A stretch of DNA of 64,000 nt from Euphorbia lathyris (taxonomy: Eukaryota > Streptophyta > Magnoliopsida > Malpighiales > Euphorbiaceae). A program made the position numbers and the translations under genes. Of the stretch, positions 36,866-49,278 are shown piece by piece. The notes beneath the pieces were generated by a model. That model had not been told where the DNA came from, searched no databases, and saw only the letters and a program-made list of their open reading frames with translations. The stretch spans positions 84,585,501 through 84,649,500 of the forward strand of contig NC_088916.1 in the NCBI RefSeq assembly GCF_963576675.1. Direction: 5' to 3'. Numbering within the stretch: the stretch's first letter is position 1; each line of letters opens with the position of its first letter.

Positions 36866-38058
36866 ATGGGTAGGAAAGGCAAAGCCAAGGTCGTCGTCGA
36901 GAATGAAGCCGAATCTGAGGTCGAGTTCGACGAAAGCCTCCAAGCTAAGTATGATCCACCCTTTGGTCTTATTGATGAACGTGAGGGGATATTGTACGAT
37001 AGATTTTCCAAGCAAGATCTTGCTACATACATAGTTGTTGATCAAACTTATTTATCGAGTATAGGCTTAAAAGAGGATTTCAATGAAATCCTCAAATTCC
37101 ACGGCTGGTATAGACTAGCCACAAAACAGACTCCAGTTTATCACAACTTTACTATGGAATTTTTGACCACTTGGAAAAAAGAGCTACCCTTGGGCGGTGG
37201 GAAGCATTCTTTTAGACTAAACGGTAAACCTTACCGTCTCGATGATACCACACTAGCAGCCCTAATGGGAGTCTATAACAACCCAGAGGCAATCTCAGAC
37301 TTTGAGAAACCTATGACAAAAGATATGGCTTGGGAACAATTGACAGGCATATCAGACTTTGACTCCCAGACTGCTAGCCTAGTCGCTCTCCTAGACCCAC
37401 TTCTCAACCTTGTTCACAAATTTGTGGCCACAACTTATTGGGCAAAAACGAGAGCAATAAAGTCTCAAAGACAGAATTGCTCATACTATGGTGTGTGGCC
37501 AACCACAAACACGTGAATAATGTCAAGACCATATTTGAAAGCTTCTCAAGCCAAACGAGTAGGAAACGCGGTTCCCTAGGTCTTGGGCACTTAGTTACCA
37601 ACCTACTTGAGAGCCAATTCAAAAATTTGGACAACCCCAAAATTGCTGTTTACCCTACTTTGCTTAACTCCAAGTTTTTGGGGAAATCTACTTTTCATGA
37701 AGTCTTAAACAGGAACCCAACCGGAGGAGCAAGCTCTAGCAGAGGGGGACGGAAAAGAGCACGAATTCCACCACAACATAGGGACGAGGGACCTGAGGAA
37801 GAAGAACCTGCGACAGCAGGAGACCAAAGGGAACACCAAGCGCCGGGGACGGAGGCCCAGTTCCAAGCCATCAACACCATGATGGCAGAAATGCGAGATC
37901 TTAACCTACGGACCTTTAACACTGTTCAACAGATGGACCAACGGTTCACCAACTTTGAGCAGAATATGGACCGAAGGCTTTTGGGTCTTGAATACGTAGC
38001 GGCAGATTACTGCGAGCGCTACAACATGCCTTGGCCATACCCCCTGGCCGATCAGTAA
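36866..38058 (+). pseudogene. ATHILA ORF1/env-like gene, frameshifted
   Basis: Starts at ATG 36,866 (MGRKGKAKVVVE) and runs about 190 codons. It then continues in the previous frame from about 37,438 to the stop at 38,056-38,058. Features include FNEILKFHGWYRLA, TPVYHNFTMEFLTTW and FRLNGKPYRLDD, which fit the ATHILA ORF-1 family (Pfam PF03078). This is a protein of unclear, possibly envelope-like, role that normally follows pol. The second part is basic, then acidic (EEEEPATAG), then has a Gln/Met-rich coiled-coil-like end. The frame change is present in both copies. No canonical X-XXY-YYZ slippery site was found, so it is probably a mutation. Confidence 0.8.
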
Positions 38059-39615
38059 GTTGTCTTCTCCACCCTAACTCTTTACACTCGTACTTCATGA
38101 TTTGTGATGCAATGTTGGAACTTATTGCATATTTTTAGTGTGAGGAGGAGGGGTAGACAAACTTACAAAAATTGTATAAATTTTTAATTTTTGTTGCGTC
38201 GTGTCTAGTTTAGTTTAGCGTTTTTGGGTTTTGTTTATGTTTTTGCATGTTTAGGACCTAAAACCGTGAACCTCCTTCGAATCTAAACTTCGTTATTTGT
38301 CTTTGAGAGCTGAGAACCGAATCTAAAATTGCATGACAACTAGTTTAGGCGTAGGAACAACTCTTGTATCTGTAAAAGCATGAGCTAAAGTTTGCATTTA
38401 GACCCTACTTTTGAAGAAATGCTAAAATCATTACTTAGGTAGATAACTTAAGAATTGAAGGCATGTGACATTAAACTTGAGTTTGGGGAAAACTAGTAAA
38501 CACAAAATTGAAACCCAAAGAATTGTGAGTTGAATTTGAGCCTAAGAGCGAACATCAAAAAGCTCTTTTTCTTGACATTTTTGTGTGAATGCTTTGACTT
38601 GTGGAAGATTACAGATTTTGCACCTAATACTGTGTTGAACCTACATGCAATGGTTTGAGATGATAAACGATGAATCAACCTCATTAGAATTAACCCTTTT
38701 CTTTACCTTATTTCTTCTTTTTCATCCACTCTAAGAAGCCCCTTTGAGCCTACGTTTTTGTAGTTTATAGATTTTTCTTTCGTTCTAACCTGTTTTTGCA
38801 AACCACAACTTGGTTTGCTATTTAACCCAATTTCTTTTGCAAAGCTCAAATAGAGCCTTTGTTTTCTTCTAGCGCTTTATCTTTGTTTATGTCATTACAG
38901 TAGCAAGCCAAAAGGCTAAGAAGTGAATGAGCATCACTATCCCAAAAAGAAAAAGAGAAAAACAGAAAAAGAAAAAAAAAGAAAAGAAAAGAGACGAACA
39001 AAAGGGAAGAACTTCATTCCCCAGTTCTTAAAAAAATAAAAAACGTCTCAAGGAAACATCCCAAAAAGAAAATAATAAGGGATGAATAAAAAGCTCAGTC
39101 ACTTCATATTTGCTAAAGCCATTTGAACTTTGTTTTTATAGCGCTAGAACTAATAACCCTTGTTGTACCTTTAACCCTCTAACCACATTACAACCCCGAT
39201 TAGAGGCTGTTTTTGATATCATCGGAATCATATAGCATAGTAGAGGAACGCGGATGAACGTGCAAAATCAACGTAATCCTAAGCAAGAACATAAGCCGAG
39301 AGTAAACACCTTAGCCACCAAAAATTGTGTGAAATGAGTGAACTACCTATGGTGAGGTGTTTTACTTAGCGATCCCCTCAAGCTCGTTTAATTGAACATG
39401 TGTCCATTTGCTTAAAACTATGACCCATGATAATTGAAATGCGGCTTTTGGATATCGTGTCTCTACTTTGTATTTCCGAATGCATGTAATTACAGATGCT
39501 CGAAATTGTGTCAAACACCTAGTCAAACCGGGAGGTTTTCTAGCTTGCTTGTGATGGCGGGTTTAGTTTTTTTAGTTTACTTAGGGACAAGTAAAGTTTT
39601 AAGTGCGAGGAGGTT
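38059..39615 (+). other. 3' internal non-coding region of Athila-like element 1
   Basis: About 1.55 kb without coding capacity between the ORF1-like gene and the 3' LTR. A polypurine-tract-like AGTGTGAGGAGGAGGGG lies early (about 38,138), and a shorter one, GTGCGAGGAGG, directly before the LTR. An A-rich tract covers 38,943-39,000. No pol remnant was recognised. Confidence 0.7.
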
Positions 39616-41222
39616 TGATAGGGGTCAAAAACCCCTATCTTTGGGTACGGTTTTAGGACAGGTTTTAGCGTTATTTAGTTAATAAGCGAGCAATTCTCGC
39701 ATTTAAATGCTTTTGTGTGAGTTAGTCAGAAATTGGAAACGTTCTATTTACTTTTCGTCGTTTTAGGCTCGTTTTATGATCAATTTAGGCAAATACGGCC
39801 GAAATAGCATGCATAGTATAATTAAGTTATCTTTTGAAGCTAATTGGTCCGTCAAAAGTTGCACCAAACGAAGCGTTTGCTCAAAATAAGCGATTGACGG
39901 ATCAATTTAGCTTTTGGACTAATGTTATCTAGAGTTTCTATACGTGCGCAGGTGTAAGTTCGGGCGAAAAAGGACATCAAGGACATTCGGCAAGCATCGA
40001 GAGCATGCCGGGCGAAAACGCTCGACGAGCAGGGCCCCGTGGGCCATTTCTGCTCGCCGAGCAGGCCCCTGGAGGCCTACTCTCCTGCTCGGCGAGAAGG
40101 GGGCTGCTCGTCGCAAGCAGCCCTGCTCGCTGAGCAGCTCGCCCTGCTCAGCGAGCAGACCTGCGGGAATTGGTCAAAAAGACCAATTCCGCCCCCACGA
40201 AGCCACGATTGACCCCACGTCTTCCTACACCAATAAGGACACGAAAATAGGTCAAAAAGAGGGCCGAGCCGCGTCTATAAATAGGATTTTTCCATTGTAA
40301 TTTAGATATCTTTTTCCTTTGTAATTTTCTTATCTTTTCACCTTGAGAAATCCTCTCCACCTCCTCCATATCCTTCAAACCTCCATTGAAGACACCTCCG
40401 AAGCTCCATTCACCGAGGATTGCTCAAGCTTCATCCTTAAATCCTAGAAAGACGCCTGCATTGGTAGATAGGTTCCCTGAAAGGGATTTTTCTTCTTTTA
40501 CATTCTGTCTAGTCTCTGATACATGCTATGAATTCTAGGTCTATTGTAACTTCGTGACAATGTTTCCATCTTTGATATATATTATAGTTCTTGTTTATTC
40601 AATTGTTTTGATGTTTTAATCTTTGTCTTACGCTTTGTCTGATTAGTTTAACTCATTCGATAATCCCAAAATTAGGTTGGCACATATTGCGAGCTGAATC
40701 TGACCTAGTCAGTGCCTATAGGATTGATGACCCTATAGAAGATTAAGCCCAAATTACTGAGCCTTAGAGCTAGTTTCGGCCTTACAAGGGAATCACGAAC
40801 TAGGGACTTTAGGAGGATAGGTCGGGTTAATCGCCTTGGACACAAGTGACTTAGGTTTCAATTCAATTGTTTAAACATTATATTTTCATTATCATCGTAT
40901 CCCTTCATGTTCCTTCGGTTAATTGCATTGGTAAAAGATCACTTAGGAGTAGTTTAACTTAATTAGGGGTAGAGTAACTTAGTTAGAATCAGATAACTTA
41001 GCTTGGAATAGCGTAATTCAACCTAGGAGTAGATTAATTTAATCAAACAAACTCAAAACCCCCTAAGCCTAGATAACATCCAAGATCGAGTAGCTTGGTA
41101 CTTGCAGAAATAAATCCTGTGGACGATAACCTGGACTTAAACCAGAAATTTATTACTTGATAACGACGGGGTACACTTATCCCTTAGTGAGTTCTCATCT
41201 AACCTTAGGTGAGGGCGCATCA
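39616..41222 (+). repeat. 3' LTR of Athila-like element 1
   Basis: A 1,607-bp LTR ending GGGCGCATCA. It is shorter than the 5' LTR because the palindromic array (40,020-40,158) has lost about 90 bp. Several differences from the 5' LTR are CG-to-TG or CG-to-CA, for example TCGCACC/TTGCACC and CCGAGATC/CCAAGATC. Confidence 0.95.
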
Positions 41223-41227
41223 GCTTA
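41223..41227. repeat. target-site duplication GCTTA, right
   Basis: Matches 32,251-32,255, confirming one integration event. Copy B lacks this right-hand duplication because its 3' LTR is truncated. Confidence 0.93.
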
Positions 41228-42794
41228 GAGGAGCACCAACCCAGAAATACAAAGCTCTTTATTTATACATCTTCCTTTTACCTAGCCATTGCTCTTTTCT
41301 TTCACCCTCTCTCAGGGAGCTGCTGATGCTTCCTTCATAGGTTGCTGAAGAGTTCTTGCCTGGGATCTAATCTATATCTATGTGATTTATGAGATCTTCA
41401 GCTGGCAAGAGATGACAGCGGAGTGAGTTTCGCTAACCAAGAAGACCTTTTCGAATCCCAAACGAGGAGATAGACTCGCACCTTCTCGGCTGATTCAGTG
41501 CCCACCTTCAGATTTCATTACGGACTTACCCTTCGACTGCACTTCTTGCCCAATGGAGTACAAGACAAGTCTTCCTCAATGAATGTCTTGAGAATAGGAT
41601 AGGATCTTTAGCACTACTGATACGATAGCTTAGAAAGCTCCACTCAATTGAGAATATCACTGAAGAAGAATAACTAGAGATATAGTCAGCGTTGCTTCTT
41701 GTCTTTCTAAGTGAAAGAATATACATTTTATTTGTAGCTATTTCTAGGGTTGACCTTAACCTTACTTAGTTCAGGAGTGATGTAAATATAGATATATCCC
41801 GCTAAGGGCTTGCGTGCCTCGTACAGTAGCTACGTTCTGGTACGTCCTATGGTTTGAAGTAAATACCAGGTCTTTGTCCCCAGCTTTCAATCTTATGTCG
41901 TGAGGGAAGTTTCCCCAGCCGTGGGAAATGCCTAGCAGACAGTCCTTCACCCATGATTTGAACATCTGCCCCGGCCCGCCCTTATCGAAGGAAGAGAGAA
42001 GGAGTGACTCTTACCAAGAATCACGACTAGATCAGGGAGCTCCCCTATATCATTAAGAACCAGACCTAGCATCACAGGGTGCTTTGGTTCTCGCATCCAA
42101 TAGTTGTGGGGTGCTTATGCCGAAGTAGTTGGTGAAGCGCCCTACCACCTTCTTTCCTAATATCGATCTTCGCCCATACTACAAGGAATTACTCACTTCA
42201 AAAATAGCATATATAGACAAAAAAGAAGCACACTGGGCGGGCGTTTAAAGATAGGCATACGTCGCCGTATAAAGAAAAGATCCATGTTCTACAGAGAAAG
42301 GTGGGTCTAGCTAATAAACTCACTCAGAAGAAGAAAGAGCACCCATATCAAGATCTGTTGAAATAAATCGAGAGTCTTATTGGTCTGCCAAAGGTGCTGA
42401 AAAGCGGAGCACATCCCTGGTAAGAAAACGGGGCTTCTTTTGAATTAAGTTTTCCCTGGTTGTGGGTGGGTACACCTTGGGGGGTTGGAACCTCTTGCTC
42501 TTATGTTAAGGCAGAGGCTTTCGCAATGGCTTGCGTGGATTCGCACGCTTCAGATGCTGGTCTAGCTTACACCAGACGAAGGAAAGCGCCAGCGGCACGG
42601 TGCTTCGAAAGCTGGGCTTGGAGCTATTCCCATCTAGTTACGTGTAGTGAGACTGCGACAAAGTCTTAAAGTTCGCCAACCCTTTGTAAAGGTTCTCGAA
42701 GGAAAGTAAGAGAATGTGTTCTTAGTTGTTGGGCACTTTCATAAGCCAATAAGATAGAATCGTCTGTCTGAGTTCGAGAATCGGATGTGAGGGA
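41228..42794. other. mitochondrial-looking non-coding DNA
   Basis: The right flank of the Athila insertion. No gene was recognised; open frames are 64-69 codons and unconvincing. The composition resembles the left flank (31,140-32,250), consistent with the element having interrupted a continuous piece. Confidence 0.45.
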
Positions 42795-43592
42795 TGTTAG
42801 GGATTAAAGCCAGTTAAGCAACTGTAGCGCAGCGGAATTGCGGTTTAAAATTTATTTCTAATCCCTTTAGTTTGATCTTTGTCCGTTAACCATTGATTGA
42901 ATAAAACCTTTTGATCCGTTTAGGGATATAAACATACCCGGACTGTCTCTTCTAGAGACGGCTGAAGAATCCACAAAGTAGTGAGATCTCCGTAGTCAAG
43001 TGCACGAACAGCTATCGAGTCGGAACCGGTGCTAGCCGAAGAACGGATGAAGAACTGGAGAGATAATGTAATATGCCAATATTCTTCTCCACTTTCAATT
43101 AGTGGCTGCCGAAATTCTTATGAATTTGGTGGGTGGTGGCCGAAAATGTGATGTGTGTTAATTAGGGTTTAGTGTTTTAATTTATATATATAGTGTATTC
43201 CTAAACCTAATTGGTTTAGGGTTAATTGGTTAATTACAAAACTAATCCAATCCTAATCTAATTACATAAATAAATACCAATAATATTTATTCTATGCAAT
43301 TAATTATGATTAGATTAAATTTAATTGCCCCAATTAAACAAACAACACTAATTAATAAATTAACGTATTAGTTTAATTAATTATTCACTGAATGCAATTT
43401 CATTAATTTACAAATTAATTAATTACATCCCGTAAACTAATTAATCAATTAAATACTCAACACTTAAGACCATTAATCAATTACCTTGATACAAAGTATC
43501 AATTAATCAATTAATTAACCAACAATTAATTACCTTGATATTTTACTATCAATCAATTAATTAATTTCATATCTCCAATGTACCGTTCTATA
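42795..43592 (+). mobile_element. truncated Copia-type LTR
   Basis: Starts TGTTAGGGATTAAAGCC, a TGTTA terminus usual for Copia LTRs. It contains text familiar from plant Copia LTRs, such as TTGATCCGTTTAGGGATATA, CTTCTAGAGACGGCTG and GTCGGAACCGGTGCTAGCC. A very AT-rich AATTAATTA section follows, then GTACCGTTCTATAA. It is cut at 43,592, where duplicated block B begins. It may be the left end of the element whose pol remains at 52,192. Confidence 0.72.
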
Positions 43593-44380
43593 AATTAGCG
43601 GAGAAAGGAGATGACTGAGTGCGCGTATCCAGGAACTGGGCCAAGTCAACCGAGCGTTCTTCCTCTTTGTTCCTTCGACATGTTGTTCCCCGAAGCATTG
43701 AAAAAAGATAAGGGGGAACTAACCTAGTGAGAAGTCTTACGTTTCTACCTCTATTGGCAATCCCTCTTAAGAAGTAAGAAGTGGTGTCCGGTCACCAAGA
43801 AATTCGATTGATTCCGTTCAGCGAAAGGTAAGGTGTCCTTCTATCACGAGTTTTATACCCCCTCCAGGTCAATCTGCATGAGTTTTGCTGTTCATACATG
43901 AGCCATAGAAGCAAGCTGCCTTCCTAAAATAAGGCTTTGTGAATAAGCAGTTCCATAAGCTCCAGTTATAATTCGCTGACCGAGTAGCTACAAGGGAATT
44001 CGCTCAAAAGCAGGTCCCGAAAGGGTTAGCGGGGCTGATCAATCCGCAGAAGCGGATAACGATTTGCGATGAGATAGTTTGCATCTTCCTCATATACATT
44101 CAATATCATATACATTCAATATATGGATGTACACTTCGAGTTGCCTTATGAGAGCTCACTGATTAGATTGCTCTTTAGGAACTGATCAATTTGAGCTTCC
44201 CTTCATAACGAGATTGAACTTCCCAAGCAGACTTTATATGTCTTGTGTCCATCATGACCTTCATCATATACGTATGAAAGTAGCTAAATTTCTGGGTTCG
44301 GAAAGAAAGGCACTACTATATTCCCCCTCTTCTTACTGAGGAAGAAAGTCTCTGTCGGGGATTGAACCCATCCTATCTTA

Positions 44381-44578
44381 ATGCCTCTCGACGATCCCAA
44401 GTTCTTTTACTCCATTCAGAAAGTTTTTTCCGCCGGACGACTCGTAGGAGGTGAGAAGGCCCCTTACTCCGTCCCACACAGTGTACTACTATCGGCCCTA
44501 CCGGGTAACATCTACCTACACAAGCTGGCTGCAAATCCTGTCTTTCATGCCCTACTTGAAAATGGGCAAACACATTGA
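44381..44578 (+). CDS. hypothetical 65-aa ORF in duplicated flank, copy B
   Basis: Identical in translation to the frame at 31,928-32,125. No family was recognised. A 101-codon minus-strand frame overlaps it. Confidence 0.2.
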   Translation: MPLDDPKFFYSIQKVFSAGRLVGGEKAPYSVPHSVLLSALPGNIYLHKLAANPVFHALLENGQTH

Positions 44579-44709
44579 ATTGGCTTTGTGCGAGAAAAAA
44601 AAAGGTGGAAAGAAGAGAAATGAAAGCAGAGTCAAGCAAGGATCGACATAGTTGAAAAGTCAGTTGTACATCAACCAAAACCAGCCATTGATTCCCCTTC
44701 CTGCGCTTA

Positions 44710-46363
44710 TGATAGGGGTCAAAAAACCCTATCTTTGGGTACGGTTTTAGGATGGGTTTTAGCGTTATTTAGTTAATAAGCGAGCAATTCTCGCATTTAA
44801 ATGCTTTTGTGTGAGTTAGTCAGAAATTGGAAACGTTCTATTTACTTTTCGTCGTTTTAGGCTCGTTTTATGATCAATTTAGGCAAATACGGCCGAAATA
44901 GCATGCATAGTATAATTCCGTTATCTTTTGAAGCTAATTGGTCCGTCAAAAGTCGCACCAAACGAAGCGTTTGCTCAAAATAAGCGATTGACGGATCAAT
45001 TTAGCTTTTGGACTAATGTTATCTGGAGTTTCTATATGTGCGCAGGTGTAAGTTCGGGTGAAAAAGGACATCAAGGACATTCGGCAAGCATCGAGAGCAT
45101 GCCGGGCGAAAACGCTCGACGAGCAGGGCCCCGTGGGCCATTTCTGCTCGCCGAGCAGGCCCCTGGAGGCCTACTCGCCGAGCAGGCTGCCAGAGGCCTG
45201 CTCGGCGAGCACGCCGCCAGGCGCCTGCTCGGCGAGCAGGGGGCTGCTCGTCGCGAGCAGCCCTGCTCGCCGAGCAGCTCGCCCTGCTCGGCGAGCAGAC
45301 CTGCGGGAATTGGTCAAAAAGACCAATTCCACCCCCACGAAGCCACGATTGACCCCACGTCTTCCTACACCAAATAAGGACACAAAAATAGGTCAAAAAG
45401 AGGGCCGAGCCGTGTCTATAAATAGGATTTTTCCATTGTAATTTAGATATCTTTTTCCTTTGTAATTTTCTTAGCTTTTCACCTTGAGAAATCCTCTCCA
45501 CCTCCTCCATATCCTTCAAACCTCCATTGAAGACACCTCCGAAGCTCCATTAACCGAGGATTGCTCAAGCTTCATCCTTAAATCCTAGAAAGACGCCTGC
45601 ATTGGTAGATAGGTTCCCTAAAAGGGATTTTTCTTCTTTTACATTCTGTCTAGCCTCTGATACATGCTATGAATTCTAGGTCTATTGTAACTTCGTGACA
45701 ATGTTTCCATCTTTGATATATATTATAGTTCTTGTTTATTCAATTGTTTTGATGTTTTAATCTTTGTCTTACGCTTTGTCTGATTGGTTTAACTCATTCG
45801 ATAATCCCAAAATTAGTTTGGCACATATTGCGAGCTGAATCTGACCTAGTCAGTGCCTATAGGATTGACGACCCTATAGAAGATTAAGCCCAAATTACTG
45901 AGCCTTAGAGCTAGTTTCGGCCTTACAAGGGAATCACGAACTAGGGACTTTAGGAGGATAGGTCGGGTTAATCGCCTTGGACACAAGTGACTTAGGTTTC
46001 AATTCAATTGTTTAAACATTCTATTTTTATTATCATCGTATCCCTTCATGTTCCTTCGGTTAATTGCATTGGTAAAAGATCACTTAGGAGTAGTTTAACT
46101 TAATTAGGGGTAGAGTAACTTAGTTAGAATCAGATAACTTAGCTAGGAACAGCGTAATTCAACCTAGGAGTAGATTAATTTAATCAAACAAACTCAAAAC
46201 CCCCTAAGCCTAGATAACATCCGAGATCGAGTAGCTCGGTACTTGCAGAAATAAATCCTGTGGACGATAACCTGGACTTAAACCAGAAATTTATTACTTG
46301 ATAACGACGGGGTACACTTATCCCTTAGTGAGTTCTCATCTAACCTTAGGTGAGGGCGCATCA
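44710..46363 (+). repeat. 5' LTR of Athila-like element 2
   Basis: A 1,654-bp LTR with TG...CA ends, a TATA box at 45,417 and a palindromic array at 45,114-45,298 of intermediate length. It resembles the 5' LTR, not the 3' LTR, of element 1 at diagnostic sites (GGATGGG, AATTCCGTT), as expected for a duplicate. Confidence 0.95.
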
Positions 46364-46369
46364 AGTTTT

Positions 46370-46386
46370 TGGCGCCGTTGCCGGGG
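46370..46386 (+). promoter_or_regulatory. primer binding site, tRNA-Asp type
   Basis: TGGCGCCGTTGCCGGGG, identical to the site in element 1 and 7 bases from the LTR end. Confidence 0.9.
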
Positions 46387-46763
46387 ATTTATTTCTTCTG
46401 CAATATCGAACCAAAGGTCGACTTGTTAGTTTAGGCATTCCTTGTGAATATATCCTTTGTTAATATCATATATACTTGTTTATAATAACCATACTTGTTT
46501 ATAATCATGATACTTTTTCATACGTATCTATACCGTTTATACTTGTTTATATACACATGTTTATATATACTCATTTATGATAACCATTCTTGTTTATACT
46601 TACGCTTGTTTATATTCGTTTGTACGAACATGTAGTTATCAACTTCATCTATACGTGTCTGTATGTGTTTATTTATACCGTTCTTATACTTGTACAAAAC
46701 TGTATGATGTGTATGATTTCCCTTCAGCTTTCATTTATTTCTGTATTTATCTTTTCTCAGCGT

Positions 46764-48220
46764 ATGCCTACGAGATCAGCGAAAATACCGTGTGTCCCTC
46801 TTAACCCTGAACTTGAACGTACTCTTCGCAGGAGCAAACAGATCGGAAAGCTGAAGCAAGATGAGATCATCGAGCCTATCAAGCCTATCAAGATGAATGA
46901 CAATGAACGGAACAATGAGCGGGATGCTGAGAACACCGGACCAGAAAATGACACTCGTTTGATGAGTGAGATCCTGGCACCGCACCGACACCAGCATCTG
47001 TCCGGCATTGCTGCTCCAAACATTCCGGTGAATACATACGAAATCAAGTCCGGTATAATTCACTTGATCCAACAAACCAGAATGTTTGGAGGAGAAGCAC
47101 ATGAGAGCCCGAATGATCATCTGGATCGCTTCCTAATGTGCGCAGACACCGCAAGGACAAATGGGGTTCCCCAAGATGCTGCTAGACTGAAACTGTTCCC
47201 GTTCTCTCTGACTGAGCAAGCTTTGGAATGGCTGAGAACACTGGAGCCCGGTTCAATCACGACATGGGCAGGGTTGGAGAAGGAATTCTTGTCCTACTAC
47301 TTCCCTCCCTCGAAGACAGCAATGCTCAGGGGTGAGATCACATCCTTCCACCAACCCGAGCATGAAGCGCTCCACACATCTTGGACTCGATTCAGAAAAA
47401 TGCTGTGCATGTGCCCTCATCATGACATACCCAAGCATCAGTTAGTAAGCGTCTTCTATCACGGACTAACACCCACCAACAGAGCTATTGTAGACTCCGC
47501 AGCGGGTGGAGATTTGTTTAGCAAGACAGCAACAGAGGCATATGACATGATTAACGAGCTGGCCAGAAAGAGTGTGTAGTGGCAAGAACAGAAGCTCGCC
47601 GGCCCACAAGGCAGCGGGTATTTGCTGTGGAAGAACAGGAACAAAATCTAGTTATTGCGGATTTAAGTAGGAAGATGGATGTACTGTTGGCTACGCTTAG
47701 CCGACCTCCCACCTGTGTGCACTGTGGCGGCGACCACCATGGAAAGGATTGTCAAGCAGGTAGCCCTTTCGCTAGAGATGGGGTGGAGATGGTCAACTAT
47801 GTTGGGGGGCAGTCGAGATACAATCAGAACTATAACAACTCCAACCCCAACAACTACAACTCCTACAACAACAACAACAATGGCAACTACAGGAGGCCTC
47901 AGCACTCGAACCTCTCTTATGGGAATTCAAATCAAAACGTGCTTCGACCTCCCAGCGGTTTTGTTCAAGAACATAGAGATCAGGGGCTTGGCATGCCCCC
48001 ATATCAACAGCAGAACCAAGGGCCAATGCAACCTCCTAAAGAATCCGACGAGGTGATCACTCTTTTGAAGGAGATCTCGGCTAGGCTTGCCAACAACGAA
48101 GCCTTCTGCAAGGATTTGAGCAATCAGGTAGCTCAAATCAATAGGGACAGGCAGGAAAGGCCACAGGGTTCTCTCCCTAGCACAACGGAGAAGAATCCAA
48201 AGATCCTGAGAAAGGATTGA
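46764..48220 (+). pseudogene. Athila-like gag, copy B (frameshifted)
   Basis: Start ATG at 46,764. The first part is open for 271 codons to TAG 47,577-47,579, because the codon that is TAG in copy A is CAG here. The matrix/capsid-like domain is therefore whole. The remainder, with zinc knuckle CVHCGGDHHGKDC, an Asn-rich stretch and a coiled-coil-like tail, is in the preceding frame (47,579-48,220) across the same TAGTG overlap. An open frame extends upstream to 46,590, but its hydrophobic leader is AT-rich untranslated sequence, and MPTRSAKIP fits the family start better. Confidence 0.88.
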
Positions 48221-48490
48221 GTAAGGGGGAGAAATCGGGTTCTCCTCGGTTTTTAATTCAAAGTTTGAACAATTTAATTATGCATTCCCTTTTCTTTTGT
48301 TTTTATTTTCTTTTATTGTTTGGGTTGATTGAATTCTAATCTCGTTTGTTTATTTACGTTGTCAAACTTTGTTCCCCCGCACTTTATTCAAAAAAAAAAA
48401 AAAACGAATTTCGCCCAACCCGGGCGAGTTAGGCACTGCCCAGCTCGCCAGGCTGGTCGGCCGAGTCAGCCGGCTCGGTCGACACGGGCT

Positions 48491-48690
48491 GTTCGGGATT
48501 TTAAAATCCCGAACCAAAAAAAAAAGAGAAAGAAAGAAGAAGGAAAGAAAAAGAATAAGAAAGAAAAGAGAAAAGAATAAGAAAAAGGGGGGGTGACTCA
48601 TCATCCCCTTCTCCACCTTCTTCTTCCCTTCTCTCTTCTTTCTTTTACTTATTCCATTCTTTCTTTCTTCCTTTCTCCTTCTCTCTTTTT
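48491..48690. repeat. palindrome plus purine/pyrimidine tracts, copy B
   Basis: Counterpart of 36,076-36,280. The 24-nt palindrome (48,491-48,514) is unchanged, and the A-run lengths in the purine tract differ slightly. Confidence 0.8.
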
Positions 48691-49278
48691 TCTCAAAAAC
48701 CTAACCCCCCAAATCCACCATCCTAACCCGAATTCAAGATATAAGGCATGAATCCTTACCTATTTTTGATTTCTAACATGTGTCTAGGCTTAGATTTTAG
48801 CTTAGGGTGATAATTTTGAGATTTAAGAAAAACCTAAGTTTTAGGTTTCTCTCTCTTCTCTCAAATAAATCTCTTGTTTGCTTTTAAATTCTTGATTTCC
48901 TTACAATTTATGTTGACATAATGATTAATTTATAGTTTGGGTGTGATTTCTACTCTCAATTTGTGAATATTTGGAGAAATTGCTCAATTTGGGTAAAATC
49001 CCCATTTTAGCTCAAAGTTCAACTATTCAAATCATAGTTAGAAACTTGTCAATAGAGTTGTGAATTGCATTCCTACCATGTTTTAGTCATTGGGTATCTC
49101 CAATTTTGCATAAATTTGTGAATTACGGGTAAAACACTTAGGGGCCAAATACTTATGGTTTTAGTCCCTAAGTTCCTAAAGCTATGATTTATGCCTATGA
49201 ATGGTTTGTTTGGGGGTTTATGTTAAAAATTGTAAATATGTCCTAACTTTTCCATTTTTGGTCTATTCCTCGGGAACT

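Larger units (their letters stand above)
31140..39776 (+). repeat. 8.6-kb duplicated block, copy A
   Basis: This block recurs in direct orientation at 43,593-52,190. It starts at AATTAGCGGAGAAAGG and ends in the 3' LTR at GGCTCGTTTTA. It includes 1.1 kb of mitochondrial-looking flank, the target duplication and nearly all of the Athila-like element. By eye the flanks differ at two positions (a one-base A-run indel near 32,145 and one substitution near 32,173). The element halves differ at roughly 0.5%. Confidence 0.97.
32256..41222 (+). mobile_element. full-length Athila-like Gypsy LTR element, non-autonomous
   Basis: A complete 8,967-bp element has two LTRs in direct repeat (TGATAGGGG to GCGCATCA), a 5-bp target duplication (GCTTA) and a primer binding site. 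The internal part encodes a gag (34,351-35,807, broken) and an ATHILA ORF1/env-like gene (36,866-38,058, broken). No protease, reverse transcriptase, RNase H or integrase motif was found in the internal 5.66 kb, so it could only have moved with enzymes supplied by a relative. Gag zinc knuckle, the tRNA-Asp primer site and the ORF1 homologue point to the Athila lineage. The LTRs differ at about 20-25 positions plus array-length differences by hand count, indicating insertion some time ago. Confidence 0.93.

Noticed and set aside
37430..37480. Programmed -1 frameshift in the ATHILA ORF1-like gene
   Set aside because: The run GCAAAAACG does not make a canonical X-XXY-YYZ site in the reading frame, and a plain deletion explains it.
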